A model generated the notes under the pieces. That model was not told where the DNA came from. It was given only the letters and a program-made list of their open reading frames with translations, and searched no databases. Of a DNA stretch of 64,000 nucleotides, positions 43,579 to 52,256 are shown piece after piece (the first letter of the stretch is position 1; the number at the start of each line of letters is the position of its first letter). The position numbers were made by a program, and so were the translations under genes. This stretch comes from Paenirhizobium selenitireducens ATCC BAA-1503 (GTDB lineage: Bacteria > Pseudomonadota > Alphaproteobacteria > Rhizobiales > Rhizobiaceae): assembly GCF_000518785.1 (NCBI RefSeq), contig NZ_KI912495.1:26257-90256 (forward strand), in the 5' to 3' direction.

Positions 43579-44031
43579 CTAGTTCATGAGGAAAATCGAG
43601 GCGTTGAGCAGAGTGGCGAAGCCGACCCAGGCGGCATAGGGCAGGAACAGCAATCCGGCCAGGCGGTCGAGCGGCCCGGCCTTCCAGATGAAGCCCAGGA
43701 TGGCGACGAGCAGCGCCACAATCAGCAGCAACGCCAGACCGGTCGCCTGAAGGCCGAAGAAGGTCGGCGACCAGAGCATGTTGAGGGCGATCTGGGCAAA
43801 CCAGATCTGCATCGCGGCGGAGGCCGGCGCGACCAGCCAGATGCGGGCGCCGGCAATGGCGATCATCACGTAGAGCGCGGTCCAGACCGGCGCGAAGATC
43901 CAGGGCGGCGGGTTGAAGAACGGCTTCTCCAGCGACTGGTACCATTCGCCCGGCATGTTGGAGACGCCCGAGAGAATGCCCAGCCCGACGACGACGGCGA
44001 TGAAGACGAGATAGGTGAGGAACTTGCGCAT
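43579..44031 (-). CDS. TspO/MBR-family protein
   Basis: 150 residues with five membrane helices. Family signatures: WYQSLEKPFFNPPPWIFAPVWTALYVMIAIA near residue 30-60, NMLWSPTFF and YAAWVGFATLLNASIFLMN at the end. TspO binds porphyrins and cholesterol-like ligands; in rhizobia it is tied to stress and haem regulation. It is the last gene of the leftward iron/redox operon, 42 bases behind the DUF1513 gene. Confidence 0.95.
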   Translation of the reverse strand: MRKFLTYLVFIAVVVGLGILSGVSNMPGEWYQSLEKPFFNPPPWIFAPVWTALYVMIAIAGARIWLVAPASAAMQIWFAQIALNMLWSPTFFGLQATGLALLLIVALLVAILGFIWKAGPLDRLAGLLFLPYAAWVGFATLLNASIFLMN

Positions 44032-44073
44032 GGCAGGAACATAGGGCGCCGCTGTTCCCCGCCAAGGCCGGGC

Positions 44074-45156
44074 TTAAGAAAGGCGGACGATATGCTGGTC
44101 CCAGGCGACCGGGCTGCGGTTTGCGCCGAAATGGCCGTCATAGGAGGAGACGGCAAAGCCGGAGGCCGCCGGTGCGATCCCGGCCGCATCGGCGACGGGG
44201 GCGGTCGAGACCACCGCGCCGCTCCGACCGTCGATGGTGACGGCGAGGCCGCCCTTCGGCGAGGCGATGCCGACCAGACCGTCGCGCCGGTTGACGGCGA
44301 TGGCGCCGACGTAGTTGGCAAGGCCTTTCGTCACCTCCTCGGGAAGGAACAGGAATGAAAGCGCCTCGCCCCTGGCGAAATGCCCGACCAGTGGCGGCAT
44401 GTCGTTGCGCGAGCCTTCATACTGGCAGGCGAACCAGGCGCGGCCGTCCTCACTGACGTCCAGATGCCGGGTCGACAACTGGCTGAACTCGCGCGGCATG
44501 ACATGCTTTTCGATCAGCGCACCGCTCGCCGCATCGGCGATCACCAGGGAGGGTTCCATGCGATCGAGATTGAGCTTGGTGCGGCCGAAATCCGGATGGG
44601 TCTCGATGCCCCCATTGGCGATGATCAGCAGGCGGCCGTCGTCGCTGACCGTCATGTCGTGCGTGCCGATGCCGTGGGCTTCGAACTCGCCGATCCGGCG
44701 GAAACCATCCGTGGCGTCATAGATGCCGATCATGCCGCGATTGGCGTCGAAATCGTTTTCGCTGGCATAGAGCAGACGGCCGTCCGGCGAAAAGTGCCCG
44801 TGGCCGAAGAAGTGCCGGTCGGCCGGCGCGGCGATCACGATCGGCTCGCCGCGCTTGTGGGAATCGAAGATGACCGCAAACGTGCCCGGACGCCGGGCAA
44901 AGGCGACGGAGAGACCCGTTGCCGGGCTGTGGCCCAGACCGTGGATGCGGTCCGGCAGATCGATCCGGTCGATGAAGGTGCCGTCCTCGGCGACAAGGCC
45001 GATGCCGAAACGTCCGTCCGGCGCGCGGAAGCCGGAGGCAAAGACCGCATCGCTGCGCTCCAGCGCGAACAGAGCGCGCGGCGAAAGCGAGGCGAGGAAC
45101 AAAGCCCCCGCCGCCTTGATGAAGGATCGCCTGTCGATCAGCGCCGATCGCCGCAT
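44074..45156 (-). CDS. DUF1513 periplasmic beta-propeller-like protein
   Basis: 360 residues from the ATG at 45156; the start is one base after the preceding stop. MRRSALIDRRSFIKAAGALFLASLSPRALA-like N-terminus is a Tat signal (RRSFIKAA). The body has repeated beta-sheet blades: GHGHFSPDGRLLYASENDFDANRGMIGIYDATDG, GTHDMTVSDDGRLLIIANGGIETHPDFGRTKLN and RHLDVSEDGRAWFACQYEG. DUF1513 is regularly found behind imelysin and di-haem genes, as here, but has no known activity. Confidence 0.9.
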   Translation of the reverse strand: MRRSALIDRRSFIKAAGALFLASLSPRALFALERSDAVFASGFRAPDGRFGIGLVAEDGTFIDRIDLPDRIHGLGHSPATGLSVAFARRPGTFAVIFDSHKRGEPIVIAAPADRHFFGHGHFSPDGRLLYASENDFDANRGMIGIYDATDGFRRIGEFEAHGIGTHDMTVSDDGRLLIIANGGIETHPDFGRTKLNLDRMEPSLVIADAASGALIEKHVMPREFSQLSTRHLDVSEDGRAWFACQYEGSRNDMPPLVGHFARGEALSFLFLPEEVTKGLANYVGAIAVNRRDGLVGIASPKGGLAVTIDGRSGAVVSTAPVADAAGIAPAASGFAVSSYDGHFGANRSPVAWDQHIVRLS

Positions 45157-45157
45157 C

Positions 45158-46261
45158 TCAGTCTCCGTCGGAGAAGGAGAAGCCGGCGGCAAGACCGATC
45201 GCGCCGCCATAGTCGTTGTTGAGCCGCAGGATCAGATCCTTGCTGTTGAGCAGCAGGAAGTCGAGCTTGGCGCGCTCGGCCGGATCGCTGACGGCCGCTT
45301 CGACGTCCGGATTGACGTCGTCGGCCACCCGGACGAGCGCCTTGGCGACGAAATCGATCGACGAGACGATGGAGCGCGACTCCTCGTTCAGCAGGTCGAC
45401 CATGGCCGATTGCCTTATCAAGCTGCGCAGGCCCTCGATATTGCCGTGGATCGAGGTGAAGGTATTGCCGGAGCGCCAGTAGATCGCCTGCTTGGGAAAG
45501 GTGTTGTTCTCCTCGCCCTTGTAGAAGGTTTCGATGCGCTGGTCGCGGATCGCCTCCGCGCCATGGACCAGGATGCCGAGCAGGGCGGAGATTGCCTCGC
45601 GGCCGTCGCGGAATTCCGGATTGTCGGGGCCGGGGTGCTTCCAGGCGTCCTGAATGCCGTCGGGCTTGTCCCATGCCTCGGCGAGTTCGCCGCCGAGCCG
45701 CACCAGATTGCCGGCGATCGCCGCGCCGTAGCGGCAGCGGAAGCCTTCCTTCTCCTCGACGAGCCCGTCGGATCCCGTGCCGAAGAGCACGAATTCGAGC
45801 GCGCCGAGCCCCTGCATGGCGACACTCTTGTCCTTCAGCGTCTCGACCGAGGTAGCGCTTTCGTCCGGCTTGGCGAGAATGGCCTGGACCTGTTTCAGGC
45901 CCGTGCTCTTGCGGTCGGGGTAGAAGAGAATGCGCTCAAACCGGTTGGCCTCGATCACCGGACCGACGCGGACGATTTCGATCGCCGACCATGCCGCAAC
46001 CGTCTCATCGAACGCGCCCCGGGCCACGTCGAGCGCCTCGGTCGACGGTGCGGCGCAGAGCGCACGCAGGTCGGTCTCGAGAGCCGCCGAGGCGTCGCGG
46101 AAGCGGTGGTAGCCGGGACGGATGAAACCGTCGACAGCCTTTTCCATCACGGCCTGGATCGCCTCGCTCCTCAGCGTAGGTGGCGCGAGATTGGCATCCT
46201 GCGCCGCTGCGGTCGCGGCAAGGCTGAGAGCGGTGAAGACGCCGAGGAGGAAAGGCTTCAT
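45158..46261 (-). CDS. Imelysin-like periplasmic protein (short)
   Basis: 367 residues. Signal peptide MKPFLLGVFTALSLAATAAAQD. The two imelysin helical bundles follow: GFIRPGYHRFRDASAALETDLRALC near the start, GLGALEFVLFGTGSDG and NNDYGGAIGLAAGFSFSDGD at the end. The GxHxxE motif of iron-binding imelysins is replaced by GLGALE, lacking the His, so metal binding may be altered. It overlaps the di-haem gene stop by 4 bases (ATGA). Likely a periplasmic metal carrier or partner. Confidence 0.92.
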   Translation of the reverse strand: MKPFLLGVFTALSLAATAAAQDANLAPPTLRSEAIQAVMEKAVDGFIRPGYHRFRDASAALETDLRALCAAPSTEALDVARGAFDETVAAWSAIEIVRVGPVIEANRFERILFYPDRKSTGLKQVQAILAKPDESATSVETLKDKSVAMQGLGALEFVLFGTGSDGLVEEKEGFRCRYGAAIAGNLVRLGGELAEAWDKPDGIQDAWKHPGPDNPEFRDGREAISALLGILVHGAEAIRDQRIETFYKGEENNTFPKQAIYWRSGNTFTSIHGNIEGLRSLIRQSAMVDLLNEESRSIVSSIDFVAKALVRVADDVNPDVEAAVSDPAERAKLDFLLLNSKDLILRLNNDYGGAIGLAAGFSFSDGD

Positions 46262-47790
46262 AGGGACTCCAGAAAGGCGATGAGCGCCTTGCGATCATCG
46301 GCCACAAGGCCTGCAAAGGTGTCGCGGGCGGCCTGCGCTTCGCCGCCGTGCCAGAGGATGGCCTCCGTCAGGTTGCGCGCCCGCCCGTCATGCAGGAAGA
46401 AGGTGTGGCCGTTCACCCTCTCGGTCAGACCAATACCCCAGAGCGGCTGGGTGCGCCACTCGCGCCCGCGCGCATCGCCGACCTGCTGGCCGTCGGCGAG
46501 ACCCTCGCCCATGTCGTGCAGCAGGAAATCGGAATAGGGCCAGATCAGCTGGAACCGGTGCGCCTTGTTTTCCGCCTTGCGACTGGTCACGAATTTGGGC
46601 GCATGGCAGGCGACGCAGCCGGAGGTGTAGAAGATCGATTTGCCTTTGAGCACGGCCGGATCATCGATGCCGCGCCGCGCCGGCGGCGCGAGGTTTTCCG
46701 AATAGAAGGTGACGAGGTCGAGCACCGGGTCGGGGGCTTCGGTATCGCCGAGCCGCTTCTGCACGCCGGTCGGCATGGCCAGGCAATTCGCCTGCGCCTC
46801 CGTGCAGTCGCCGAAGGAGTGCGGTGCGTCTGGCGTCGATATGCCGATGTCGCCCTTGAAGGCGCCGGAACTCTGGTCGCGCACCGAGGCGTTCTGCGCC
46901 TTCCAGCCGAAACGGCCCAGCTTCAGCTCGCCGGTGCGATGATCGCGGGCGCGGGCCGCCCGGCCGGAAATGCCGTCGCCGTCCCGGTCCTCGGGATCGG
47001 CCCGGGCGAGAATATCGGCATCGGCAATCGCCTGGATCAGCCCCATGCCGATCATCGGATTGGCAATGCGCGGCGACAGCGTCGTATCCGGGGCGAGCGG
47101 TCCGTAGGCGAGATCGGCGACGCTGTAGTGCGGCCGGCGCAGCGACACGGTCTCTCCGCCGGCGAGCGTCACGGGCTCCTCCTTGTAGGTTATGACCATC
47201 CGCCCTTCGGCCGCGAGGCCGGGCACGGCGAGGTCCTGCAACTGGCCGCCATAGGTCGGGTCCGGGAAATTGACGGCCTTCAGCTCGGCAACCGCCTGGC
47301 TCTCTTCCGCGGTCCGTGCCGGGCGGGCGAGCCTGAGGAACATCGAGGTTGAATCGGCAGCCCCTTCCGGCGGATGGCCGCGACCGTCCTTCAGGTGGCA
47401 ACTCTGGCAGGCGCGGGCATTGAACAGCGGCCCAAGCCCGTCGGACGCCTGGGTGGACGACGGCGAGGAGACCCAGAACTTGCGGAACAGCGCATTGCCG
47501 AGCTTGAACGTCTCTTCTTCGGAGAAGGTTATGTTGGACGAGAAGTGCGAGAAGGCATCGCCGTTGACCGGCTGGGTCGACGTGGCAGCCCCGCCCTGCA
47601 TCCGTTCGAACGGTTCCGGCCTGGAGAAATCGCTCGTCGGGCTCGTGACCTTTTCGACGCGCTTCAGGTCCTTCGGCGTCAGATCCGTCCGTCGCACCGG
47701 ATCATCGGCCAGCGCATTGCCGAAAAGAGCGAACGACAGGCCGGTTGCGAGCAGCAGATGCCGGGGGATGCGGGCGGTCATGCGGGACAT
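46258..47790 (-). CDS. Di-haem oxidoreductase, DUF1111/thiol-oxidoreductase type
   Basis: 510 residues, exported (signal LLLATGLSFALFGNALA). Two CxxCH haem motifs: ACQSCHLKDGRGHPP near residue 130 and GCVACHAPKF near residue 400. The sequence carries HDMGEGLADG and DGRARNLTEAILWHGGEAQAARD. This is the cytochrome c peroxidase-like family found with imelysins. The ATG at 47790 is the start; an in-frame ATG at 47781 is also possible. It is placed between two imelysin genes and probably transfers electrons for metal or thiol oxidation in the periplasm. Confidence 0.93.
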   Translation of the reverse strand: MSRMTARIPRHLLLATGLSFALFGNALADDPVRRTDLTPKDLKRVEKVTSPTSDFSRPEPFERMQGGAATSTQPVNGDAFSHFSSNITFSEEETFKLGNALFRKFWVSSPSSTQASDGLGPLFNARACQSCHLKDGRGHPPEGAADSTSMFLRLARPARTAEESQAVAELKAVNFPDPTYGGQLQDLAVPGLAAEGRMVITYKEEPVTLAGGETVSLRRPHYSVADLAYGPLAPDTTLSPRIANPMIGMGLIQAIADADILARADPEDRDGDGISGRAARARDHRTGELKLGRFGWKAQNASVRDQSSGAFKGDIGISTPDAPHSFGDCTEAQANCLAMPTGVQKRLGDTEAPDPVLDLVTFYSENLAPPARRGIDDPAVLKGKSIFYTSGCVACHAPKFVTSRKAENKAHRFQLIWPYSDFLLHDMGEGLADGQQVGDARGREWRTQPLWGIGLTERVNGHTFFLHDGRARNLTEAILWHGGEAQAARDTFAGLVADDRKALIAFLESL

Positions 47791-47840
47791 GATGATGGAA
47801 TTCGGGCCACCGGAGAGTTCCGATGGCCCGCCTTTTTCTC

Positions 47841-49121
47841 TTATTGGAACACGGCGTTAGGATTATCCAGGCTGTCGGAACCCTCAAGCTCGATCGTTCC
47901 GAGATCCAGCGACGCAATGACGCGCTCGATGGTCTTGGTCTGGTCGATCAGGCCGTCGATGGCGGCCTGGACGGTGGCGTTGCCCTCGGCATTGCCTTCG
48001 CCGATCATCTGGTCATAGGCCTCGACCGTCTCGGCGCGCTTGGCCATGGCGTTCATTGCGTCGAGCGTCTTGGTGAGCTTGGCCTTCATCTCGGTGTCGA
48101 GGGCCGCATCCTTGGCGGCGACCAGTTCGGAGAGCGAAGGACCGGTCATCTTCGTGCCGTCGGCGCGGGTATATTCGCCGGTATAGGCGGACGCGATGCC
48201 GACGGCGTCGTTGAGGTGCGAGGCATGCGTGTTGTCGGAGAAGCAGTCGTGTTCTTCTTCCGGGTCATGCAGCAGGACGCCGAGCTTCATGCGCTCGCCG
48301 GCGAGTTCGCCGTAGGACAGCGAGCCCATGCCGGTGAGAATGGCGGAAATGCCGGCCTTCGGATCGGCGGTCACGGTCTTGGTCGCTTCGCCTTCCGGCG
48401 CCCAGGCGGTGACCATTTCCTCGAGATCGGAAACCAGCAGCGAGGAGGCGGCCTTCAGGTATGCGGCGCGGCGGTCGCAATTGCCGTTGGTGCAGTTCTT
48501 GGTGTCGAAGTCGGTATAGGCGCGGTTTCCGGCGCCCGGACCCGTGCCGTTGAGGTCCTGGCCCCACAGCAGGAATTCGATGGCGTGATAGCCGGTCGCC
48601 ACATTGGCTTCGATCTCGCCGGCTTCATGCAGGGTTCCGGAGAGGAATTCCGGCGTGATGTTGGTGGCGTCGACATCCTTGCCGTTGATCTTCAACTTCG
48701 GGTTGGCGATCACGTTGGCGACGAACAGCGCGTTCTCGTCGCTCTCGGTGCCGTAGGAGGCGTCGACATAGTCGATCAGGCCCTCGTCGAGCGGCCAGGC
48801 ATTCACCTTGCCTTCCCAGTCGTCGACCACGGCATTGCCGAAGCGATAGACTTCCGACTGCTGATAGGGCACGCGGGCCTTGATCCAGGCGGCGCGCGCG
48901 GCCTTCAGCGTCTCATCGCTCGGGGTGGCGATCAGCGCGTCGATGGCGGCGTCGAGCGCCTTGGCGGTGTTGAGCGAGTCCTCATACTTGGCATGGGCCA
49001 GCGCCGCATAGTGGTTCAGCACCGCGGCCGCGTCGGTGGCTGCGGCTGCGGGGCCGGCCATGAAGCTTGCCGAGGCAATCAATAGCGCGAACGAGGCGCC
49101 AAGAATGGATTTGCGGGACAT
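47841..49121 (-). CDS. Imelysin-like iron-binding protein (long, GxHxxE)
   Basis: 426 residues from the ATG at 49121, preceded by AAGGAGAG. Signal SILGASFALLIASASFMAGPAAAA. The imelysin GxHxxE is intact in VATGYHAIEFLLWGQDLNGTGPG. Other blocks are VNAWPLDEGLIDYVDASYG and GELAGERMKLGVLLHDPEEEHDCFSDNTHASHLNDAVG. Insulin-cleaving membrane protease relatives (M75) bind iron and are iron-regulated. It is the first gene of the operon. I do not find an ICE box in its 142-base upstream region. Confidence 0.93.
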   Translation of the reverse strand: MSRKSILGASFALLIASASFMAGPAAAATDAAAVLNHYAALAHAKYEDSLNTAKALDAAIDALIATPSDETLKAARAAWIKARVPYQQSEVYRFGNAVVDDWEGKVNAWPLDEGLIDYVDASYGTESDENALFVANVIANPKLKINGKDVDATNITPEFLSGTLHEAGEIEANVATGYHAIEFLLWGQDLNGTGPGAGNRAYTDFDTKNCTNGNCDRRAAYLKAASSLLVSDLEEMVTAWAPEGEATKTVTADPKAGISAILTGMGSLSYGELAGERMKLGVLLHDPEEEHDCFSDNTHASHLNDAVGIASAYTGEYTRADGTKMTGPSLSELVAAKDAALDTEMKAKLTKTLDAMNAMAKRAETVEAYDQMIGEGNAEGNATVQAAIDGLIDQTKTIERVIASLDLGTIELEGSDSLDNPNAVFQ

Positions 49122-49263
49122 GGTCTCTCCTTCGACGCTCGCGCGCCCTCTCCGTGAAACGAACGACCTTGTCTTGGCGGAAAAAGAAACTGGTGTCAAA
49201 TAGTCGAGTATCGAAAAACGCCAGCCACCTGTTGTTCGTCAAATCCGACCGGGCGGATGTGCC

Positions 49264-50553
49264 TCATGCCTTGCGGCGCATCCGGCAGAAGAAGAAGCCG
49301 TCGGTATCGGTCGAGGCGGGGCTGAGCGTCACGGTCAGACCGTTCTGCGAGCCTGGGCGCGGCGCATCCTTGCCGAACAGCCGGTCCCAGCTGTCGAGCG
49401 TCGGAGCAATCTCGAATTCGGGATTGGCGGCGCAAAAGGCGGTCGCCTGCGCGTCGTTTTCTTCCGGCAGCGCCGAACAGGTGACGTAGAGCAGTTCCCC
49501 GCCCGGCCGCACATAGGCCGCCGCTTCGCTGAGCGCTTCCTGTTGCTGGGCGACGCGTTCCTGCAGATTGCGCAGCGTCAGGCGCCATTTCGTGTCGGGG
49601 CGTCGGCGCCAGGTGCCGGTGCCGGTGCAGGGGGCGTCGACCAGCACGCGGTCGACATGGCCTTTGAGGCTTTCGATGCCGCGCAGGCTATCGTGCACCT
49701 GGACGTTGCGGGTGCCGGCGCGCTTCAGCCGCTCGATGATCGGCGCCAGACGCTTGCGGTCGGCGTCATAGGCGTGGACCTGGCCCTTGTTGTTCATCAC
49801 CGCGGCGATGGCGAGCGTCTTGCCGCCGCCGCCGGCACAGAAATCGAGAACCTGATCGCCTTCCTTGGCGTCGACCAGATCGGAGACGATCTGCGATCCC
49901 TCGTCCTGAACCTCGAACCAGCCCTTCTGGAAGCTGAGTTCGGCGGTGACGTTGGGCAGTCGCGAAGCGCCTTCGCCGGCCGGAATACGGATGCCGAAGC
50001 GGGCGATGCGGGCCGCCTGGGCACTGGTGCGGTCGAGCGCTTTCAGAACCTTGTCGCGATTGGCCTTGATGGTGTTGACGCGCAGGTCGAGCGTCGGACG
50101 GCCGGCGAGCGCCTTGGCTTCGTCGAGCCAGTCTTCGCCGAAGGCGGCTTCGAAGGAGGGCTGGATCCATTCCGGGATGTCGCCCTGCACATTGAGCGGC
50201 GCATCGGCGAGGTCGCGGGACGAAAAGGCGGCCAATTGCTCCGCCGTCAGCGGCTTGGGGGCAAAATTGTCGCCGTCGAACTCGGCCGCCAGCGCTTCGG
50301 CGTCAAGGCCCCATTGGCGCAGCAGCACGGCCCAGCCGAGCGCTGCGGCGCTGTCGTCGTCCATCAGCCAGGCATGCGAGAGCTTCATCCTCAACGCGTC
50401 GTAGACGATATTGCCGATCGCGGCGCGGTCGCCGGACCCGGCGAACCGGTGCGCGAGGCCCCAGTCCTTCAGCGCGTCGGCAACGGGCCGACGACGGGCT
50501 TCGATGTCATCCAGTACTTCGATCGCACCAGCGAGGCGGCCGCCCAGACGCAT
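49264..50553 (-). CDS. RsmB/NOP-family rRNA cytosine-C5 methyltransferase
   Basis: 429 residues from the ATG at 50553, with AGGAG before it. An N-terminal NusB-like helical part (1-130) precedes the NSUN-type catalytic domain: LDFCAGGGGKTLAIAAVM (SAM site), VLVDAPCTGTGTWRRRPD with the catalytic DAPC and the second Cys in LLYVTCSALPEEN. It methylates an rRNA or tRNA cytosine; the precise target is unknown. Its stop is 143 bases from the imelysin operon start. Confidence 0.95.
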   Translation of the reverse strand: MRLGGRLAGAIEVLDDIEARRRPVADALKDWGLAHRFAGSGDRAAIGNIVYDALRMKLSHAWLMDDDSAAALGWAVLLRQWGLDAEALAAEFDGDNFAPKPLTAEQLAAFSSRDLADAPLNVQGDIPEWIQPSFEAAFGEDWLDEAKALAGRPTLDLRVNTIKANRDKVLKALDRTSAQAARIARFGIRIPAGEGASRLPNVTAELSFQKGWFEVQDEGSQIVSDLVDAKEGDQVLDFCAGGGGKTLAIAAVMNNKGQVHAYDADRKRLAPIIERLKRAGTRNVQVHDSLRGIESLKGHVDRVLVDAPCTGTGTWRRRPDTKWRLTLRNLQERVAQQQEALSEAAAYVRPGGELLYVTCSALPEENDAQATAFCAANPEFEIAPTLDSWDRLFGKDAPRPGSQNGLTVTLSPASTDTDGFFFCRMRRKA

Positions 50554-50652
50554 GTTCCATTCTCCTGAATTCGAAGAGAGCGTGGTAGCGGCGAACCGAT
50601 GGAAGAGCAAGCGCCTAACCGGTCGGCATCGTGCCCGATCCGTAGCTGGCGA

Positions 50653-51015
50653 TTAGCCGATGATCTCGTAGCAGACCTTGCCGTGGCCGGAGCGGACCAT
50701 GCCGATGTTCTGGGCTGCGGCCTTGGAGAGGTCGAGAACCCGGCCGCGGATGAACGGGCCACGATCATTGATGCGCACGACGACGCTCTTGCCGTTCTTC
50801 GCATTGGTGACCTTCAGCTTGGTGCCGAAGCGCAGCGACTTGTGGGCAGCGGTGAGAAGCGACGGGTTCATGCGTTCACCGGAAGCTGTCTTGGAGTGCA
50901 ACGCATACCAGGATGCGCCGCCGCAGGAAGAGGCCGCATGGGCCGAGAGCGGCAAGCAAGCAGAGAGGGCAACAATTGTTGCGATGGTGAAGCTAGAGCG
51001 TCGGATATTCGTCAA
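50653..51015 (-). CDS. RlpA-like septal lytic transglycosylase, TTG start
   Basis: 120 residues from TTG at 51015, which gives [30 protein letters not shown], a complete signal peptide. AGGGAAATGC is upstream; the nearby ATG is out of frame. The DPBB domain has [39 protein letters not shown], the catalytic Asp in [18 protein letters not shown] and AAQNIGM. It is the short form without a SPOR domain. RlpA proteins cleave naked glycan strands at the septum. Confidence 0.9.
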   Translation of the reverse strand: MTNIRRSSFTIATIVALSACLPLSAHAASSCGGASWYALHSKTASGERMNPSLLTAAHKSLRFGTKLKVTNAKNGKSVVVRINDRGPFIRGRVLDLSKAAAQNIGMVRSGHGKVCYEIIG

Positions 51016-51358
51016 TTTGCATTTCCCTAGTCGTTGACACGAGCCGAATTTTGCGCGGCATCGCCAAAACGAGGGGAAAAATGGCAAAAACGTGCCTTTA
51101 CGTCATCACGGAATGTTACAGTGCGTAACATTCGTGATTTGGCATATCGAATCACGCCGTTTACCTTTTGATAATATCCAGCAAAAGCAGTTTAATTTCA
51201 GACGAAAAGCGGAATGCCATTCCGGGCGAATCCCAAAATGGTGCGATCACGAAAAAAATGACGCAAAAATAATCCGAACCGCCACATTCCCTGCCTGAAA
51301 TGTGGAGATTCGGGGGCAGACGGTGGTGGATCAATCGTCTGGAGGTGTCGTTCTGCTG
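51016..51358. other. AT-rich regulatory gap upstream of the RlpA-like gene
   Basis: 343 bases without a convincing gene. It holds three inverted repeats: a large imperfect palindrome with AATGTTAC/GTAACATT at its core (51105-51138), GGAATG-C-CATTCC (51211-51223) and CCACATT/AATGTGG (51282-51305). AT content is much higher than around it. The RlpA-like promoter should read leftward from here. Confidence 0.6.
51105..51138. promoter_or_regulatory. 14-bp imperfect palindrome upstream of the RlpA-like gene
   Basis: AATGTTAC (51112-51119) and GTAACATT (51125-51132) are exact mirror arms around AGTGC. The symmetry extends outward to ATCACG/CGTGAT, with one unpaired G. The site is centred about 107 bases upstream of the TTG start of the leftward RlpA-like gene. 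Confidence 0.55.
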
Positions 51359-52252
51359 TTAAAACGCCTGGGTGGCGGCTTTGTTCCAGGTGCCGTTCGA
51401 CCACAGATCCTGCAGCGATTGGCGGTAGTCGCCGAAGCGGAAGGCGTAGCCGAGCGCCTTGAGCCGCGCATTCGAGACCCGCTTGTTCTCGCCGTAGAAG
51501 GACCGGGCCATAGGCGACAGGTCGGCCGTCTCGAAGGGCTGCTCCGGCGGAGGCTCCATGCCCATCAGGCGCGCCGCCTCGGCGACCACGTCCTGCGGCG
51601 GGCAGGGCTCGTTGTCCGTGACATTATATACGCCCGGTTGGCGCAGTTCCGCGAGCAGGGCGGTCGCACCGGCGATATCCTCGACGCGGATGCGGTTGAA
51701 CACCTGGTCCTTCTTGACGAGGCGCCGCGCCGTGCCGTTGGCGAGGTTGACGAAGGCATTGCGGCCGGGGCCGTAAATGCCCGACAGGCGCAGGATGGCG
51801 AGCGGCAGGCCGTTCTGCCCGGCAAGGGCCTGCCAGGCCTCTTCCGCTTCGACACGTTCGACCGAGCGTTGCGAGACCGGTTTGAGCGTCGTGGCCTCAT
51901 CCACCCAGCCGCCGTCATGGTCGCCATAGACGCCGACGGTGGAGAGATAGGCGATCCATTCGAGCTTCGGCATCAGCGTCTTGAGCTGGCTGCCGGTGAA
52001 CAGGCGGATCAGCGGGTCGCCGTCGCGCCCGGGTGCGATCGACTGGACGAGGTGGGTGACCGTCGCCAGTTCCGCGGTGAGCGCGTCGGAGAGTTCGCCG
52101 CCGTCGAACTGGAAAGGCTGAATTCTGCAGTCGCGCAACGCGTCCTGCTTCTCGATGCTGCGCGTCGTGCCCGAAACCCGGCATCCGTGGGACGAAAGGA
52201 GCTGGCCGATGGCCTTGCCGGAATAGCCGGCGCCGAAAATCATCACATGCAT
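51359..52252 (-). CDS. NAD(P)-dependent epimerase/SDR-like protein
   Basis: 297 residues from ATG 52252 (or 52243). The Rossmann start is HVMIFGAGYSGKAIGQLLSSHGCRVSGTTRS. YLSTVGVYGDHDGGWVDE and NVTDNEPCPPQDVV are typical of the YeeZ-like extended SDR group. Reaction unknown. It lies 4 bases behind queG and is probably co-transcribed with GST and queG. Confidence 0.9.
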   Translation of the reverse strand: MHVMIFGAGYSGKAIGQLLSSHGCRVSGTTRSIEKQDALRDCRIQPFQFDGGELSDALTAELATVTHLVQSIAPGRDGDPLIRLFTGSQLKTLMPKLEWIAYLSTVGVYGDHDGGWVDEATTLKPVSQRSVERVEAEEAWQALAGQNGLPLAILRLSGIYGPGRNAFVNLANGTARRLVKKDQVFNRIRVEDIAGATALLAELRQPGVYNVTDNEPCPPQDVVAEAARLMGMEPPPEQPFETADLSPMARSFYGENKRVSNARLKALGYAFRFGDYRQSLQDLWSNGTWNKAATQAF

Positions 52253-52256
52253 CACT

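Noticed and set aside
49122-49263. Search for an Irr or RirA box before the imelysin operon.
   Set aside because: Nothing matching the ICE inverted repeat or a symmetric TGA-N9-TCA site was found, so iron control is left as an inference from the family.
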